Below are positions 62,936 through 64,000 of a stretch of DNA of 64,000 nucleotides, in pieces. The notes below the pieces were generated by a model that saw only the letters and a list, made by a program, of their open reading frames with translations, was not told the origin of the DNA and did no database searches. Source of the DNA: Flavobacterium cerinum. GTDB lineage: Bacteria; Bacteroidota; Bacteroidia; Flavobacteriales; Flavobacteriaceae. The translations under genes and the position numbers were made by a program. Position 1 is the first letter of the stretch, and each line of letters starts with the position of its first letter. The stretch lies in the NCBI RefSeq assembly GCF_004028155.1, contig NZ_SBII01000003.1:186001-250000 (forward strand). Reading direction: 5' to 3'.

Positions 62936-63700
62936 ATGAAAGACCGAATTATTGGCATTATGGGTGCCATGCCCCAGGAAATTGATGGTGTAATTGGTTT
63001 ACTGCAAAACCCTAAAGAAGTCACTCTTGGTATGCGTACCTATACATCGGGCACTATAAATAATATCGATGTTATTGTTGTTTTTTCGCGCTGGGGCAAA
63101 GTAGCCGCAGCAGCTACTATATCTACGCTAATTCATGTATTTAATGTAAGTGAAGTTCTTTTTACCGGTGTGGCCGGTGCCATAGACCCTACATTGAACA
63201 TTGGTGATATTGTTATTGGAAAGCGACTGTATCAACACGATATGGATGCACGCCCGTTAATGCAGCAATTTGAGATTCCGCTTTTAGGAAAAACCTATTT
63301 TGAATCTGATGCCGAAAAACTAAAACACGCTAAAGAAGCTATCAACCCACTTATTCTTGATAACGGACTGAAAAACCTTATTGGAGAGGGAGTATTGGCT
63401 CAGTTTGGTATTAATACACCGAATTTGCATATTGGCGATATTGCCAGTGGTGACCAGTTCTTTGCCAACAACAAGCAAAAAGAGCAGCTTCACAACAGCC
63501 TGCCAACAATATTGTGTGTAGAAATGGAAGGAGCTGCAGTAGCACAGGTATGCCATGAGTATGCTGTTCCATTTCTGATTATCAGAACCATTTCTGATGC
63601 AGCCGATGAACAATCGCACATTGACTTTCCTCTATTTATAAAAAAGGTTTCAAGCAAATACTCTGTTGGCATTGTAAAACAACTACTTCATCAGTTATAG
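62936..63700 (+). CDS. mtnN: 5'-methylthioadenosine/S-adenosylhomocysteine nucleosidase
   Basis: The 254-residue enzyme cleaves methylthioadenosine and S-adenosylhomocysteine to adenine and a thioribose, clearing inhibitors of SAM-dependent methylation. Motifs: IIGIMGAMPQEIDGVIGLL at the N-terminus, FTGVAGAIDPTLNIGDIVIG, IASGDQF and the substrate-gripping VEMEGAAVAQVC, plus the catalytic Asp region TISDAADEQSHIDF. About 25 residues longer than the E. coli enzyme because of an insertion around residues 110-145. Two bp downstream of the HxlR gene. Confidence 0.93.
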   Translation: MKDRIIGIMGAMPQEIDGVIGLLQNPKEVTLGMRTYTSGTINNIDVIVVFSRWGKVAAAATISTLIHVFNVSEVLFTGVAGAIDPTLNIGDIVIGKRLYQHDMDARPLMQQFEIPLLGKTYFESDAEKLKHAKEAINPLILDNGLKNLIGEGVLAQFGINTPNLHIGDIASGDQFFANNKQKEQLHNSLPTILCVEMEGAAVAQVCHEYAVPFLIIRTISDAADEQSHIDFPLFIKKVSSKYSVGIVKQLLHQL

Positions 63701-63718
63701 TAGATATCATTATTCTTC

Positions 63719-64000
63719 ATGAAAATACTTTTTCAAGTTACACTTCTATTCTTTCATTTGTCATTTTTGGCTCAGACTGATAGCACAACTTTTGATTTAC
63801 CAATAAATGAAAACCCAAAAGGATTTAATTATCGAAAGATAGACAGTCTGGCAAGAACAGTCACTTATAAAAATAACCTAAAACAATTAACTTCAGAATT
63901 GACACGGAATTATAGCTCAGAATTTGAGAAAAGCCGTGCCATTTTTATCTGGATAAGCCATAACATTGGGTATGATTATAAATTTATAAACAAAAAAAAG
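63719..64000 (+). CDS. Exported transglutaminase-like protein, N-terminal part
   Basis: The frame opens at ATG 63719 and runs off the window after 94 residues. A signal peptide (MKILFQVTLLFFHLSFLA-Q) leads to a segment ending EKSRAIFIWISHNIGYDYKF, the hallmark of the region before the catalytic cysteine in transglutaminase-like (kyphoscoliosis-peptidase-type) proteins of this phylum. The catalytic triad lies outside the window, so the assignment is partial. Confidence 0.75.
   Translation, partial: MKILFQVTLLFFHLSFLAQTDSTTFDLPINENPKGFNYRKIDSLARTVTYKNNLKQLTSELTRNYSSEFEKSRAIFIWISHNIGYDYKFINKKK

Overview
The window looks like a chromosomal segment of a flavobacterium (Bacteroidota, Flavobacteriaceae). 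The AT-rich sequence carries promoter elements of the Bacteroidota type (TTG-N19-TAnnTTTG), A-rich rather than Shine-Dalgarno-like leaders, SusC/SusD outer-membrane pairs, a type IX secretion sorting domain, a FecR-type ECF sigma system with a DUF4974 anti-sigma factor, and Bacteroidota-type Pit/DUF47 and M1 peptidase genes. I see no insertion sequence, prophage, CRISPR array, rRNA operon or replication origin. One tRNA gene (Tyr, GTA) is present.

Layout. 1-2.5 kb: end of a YbaB/EbfC-like gene, threonine aldolase, and prfB read through a programmed +1 frameshift. 2.7-7 kb: a GAF histidine kinase, then an AraC-type regulator convergent with an aldehyde dehydrogenase/DUF779 unit. 7-9.8 kb: outer-membrane phospholipase A and a DUF47-Pit phosphate transport operon. 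10-17.5 kb: acyl-CoA carboxylase beta subunit, esterase, methyltransferase, M1 peptidase, menE, CPBP protease, ArsC. 17.5-25 kb: a TonB-type receptor, two small exported unknowns, glutamate dehydrogenase, and a sulfur pair (TauE/SafE exporter plus persulfide-dioxygenase/rhodanese). 25-30.5 kb: a TlpA-like lipoprotein, a membrane-anchored TPR-HTH regulator and a secreted Asp-box protein with a T9SS signal. 30.7-38 kb: tRNA-Tyr, SIMPL protein, rhomboid, lipid A-type acyltransferase, class V aminotransferase, porin, prmA-clpS, lipoprotein.

38.5-52.5 kb is a complete polysaccharide utilization locus, most likely for beta-1,3-glucan (laminarin-type): a propeller/Y_Y_Y/HTH regulator, SusC, SusD, a surface glycan-binding lipoprotein with a duplicated C-terminal module, a lipoprotein GH16, a GH3 and a second GH16. 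All enzymes are co-directional with gaps under 100 bp, and the locus ends in two terminators. The model is surface cutting by lipoprotein GH16, capture by SGBP/SusD, import by SusC, then periplasmic GH16 and GH3 action.

52.6-58.1 kb holds a DUF6134-like protein preceded by an eleven-copy tetranucleotide repeat, a sterol-desaturase-family protein, a small overlapping ORF, then an ECF sigma / FecR / STN-domain triad. The third member of the triad is not a TonB receptor but an STN plus carboxypeptidase-regulatory-like protein with about twelve 16-residue glycine/tyrosine/asparagine repeats. It is the least conventional system here. 58.2-64 kb is housekeeping: lipoprotein, membrane protein, MBL hydrolase, a conserved cytosolic unknown, an NmrA-like/HxlR divergent pair, mtnN, and a truncated transglutaminase-like gene.

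The most unusual DNA-level signals are two start codons buried in long perfect hairpins (araC-type gene, 15 bp arms; pldA, 22 bp arms), a likely leaderless regulator mRNA, the (TCAA)n tract, and a sequence shared between the araC hairpin and the aldehyde dehydrogenase promoter. All functional calls come from reading motifs by eye; no database search was run.
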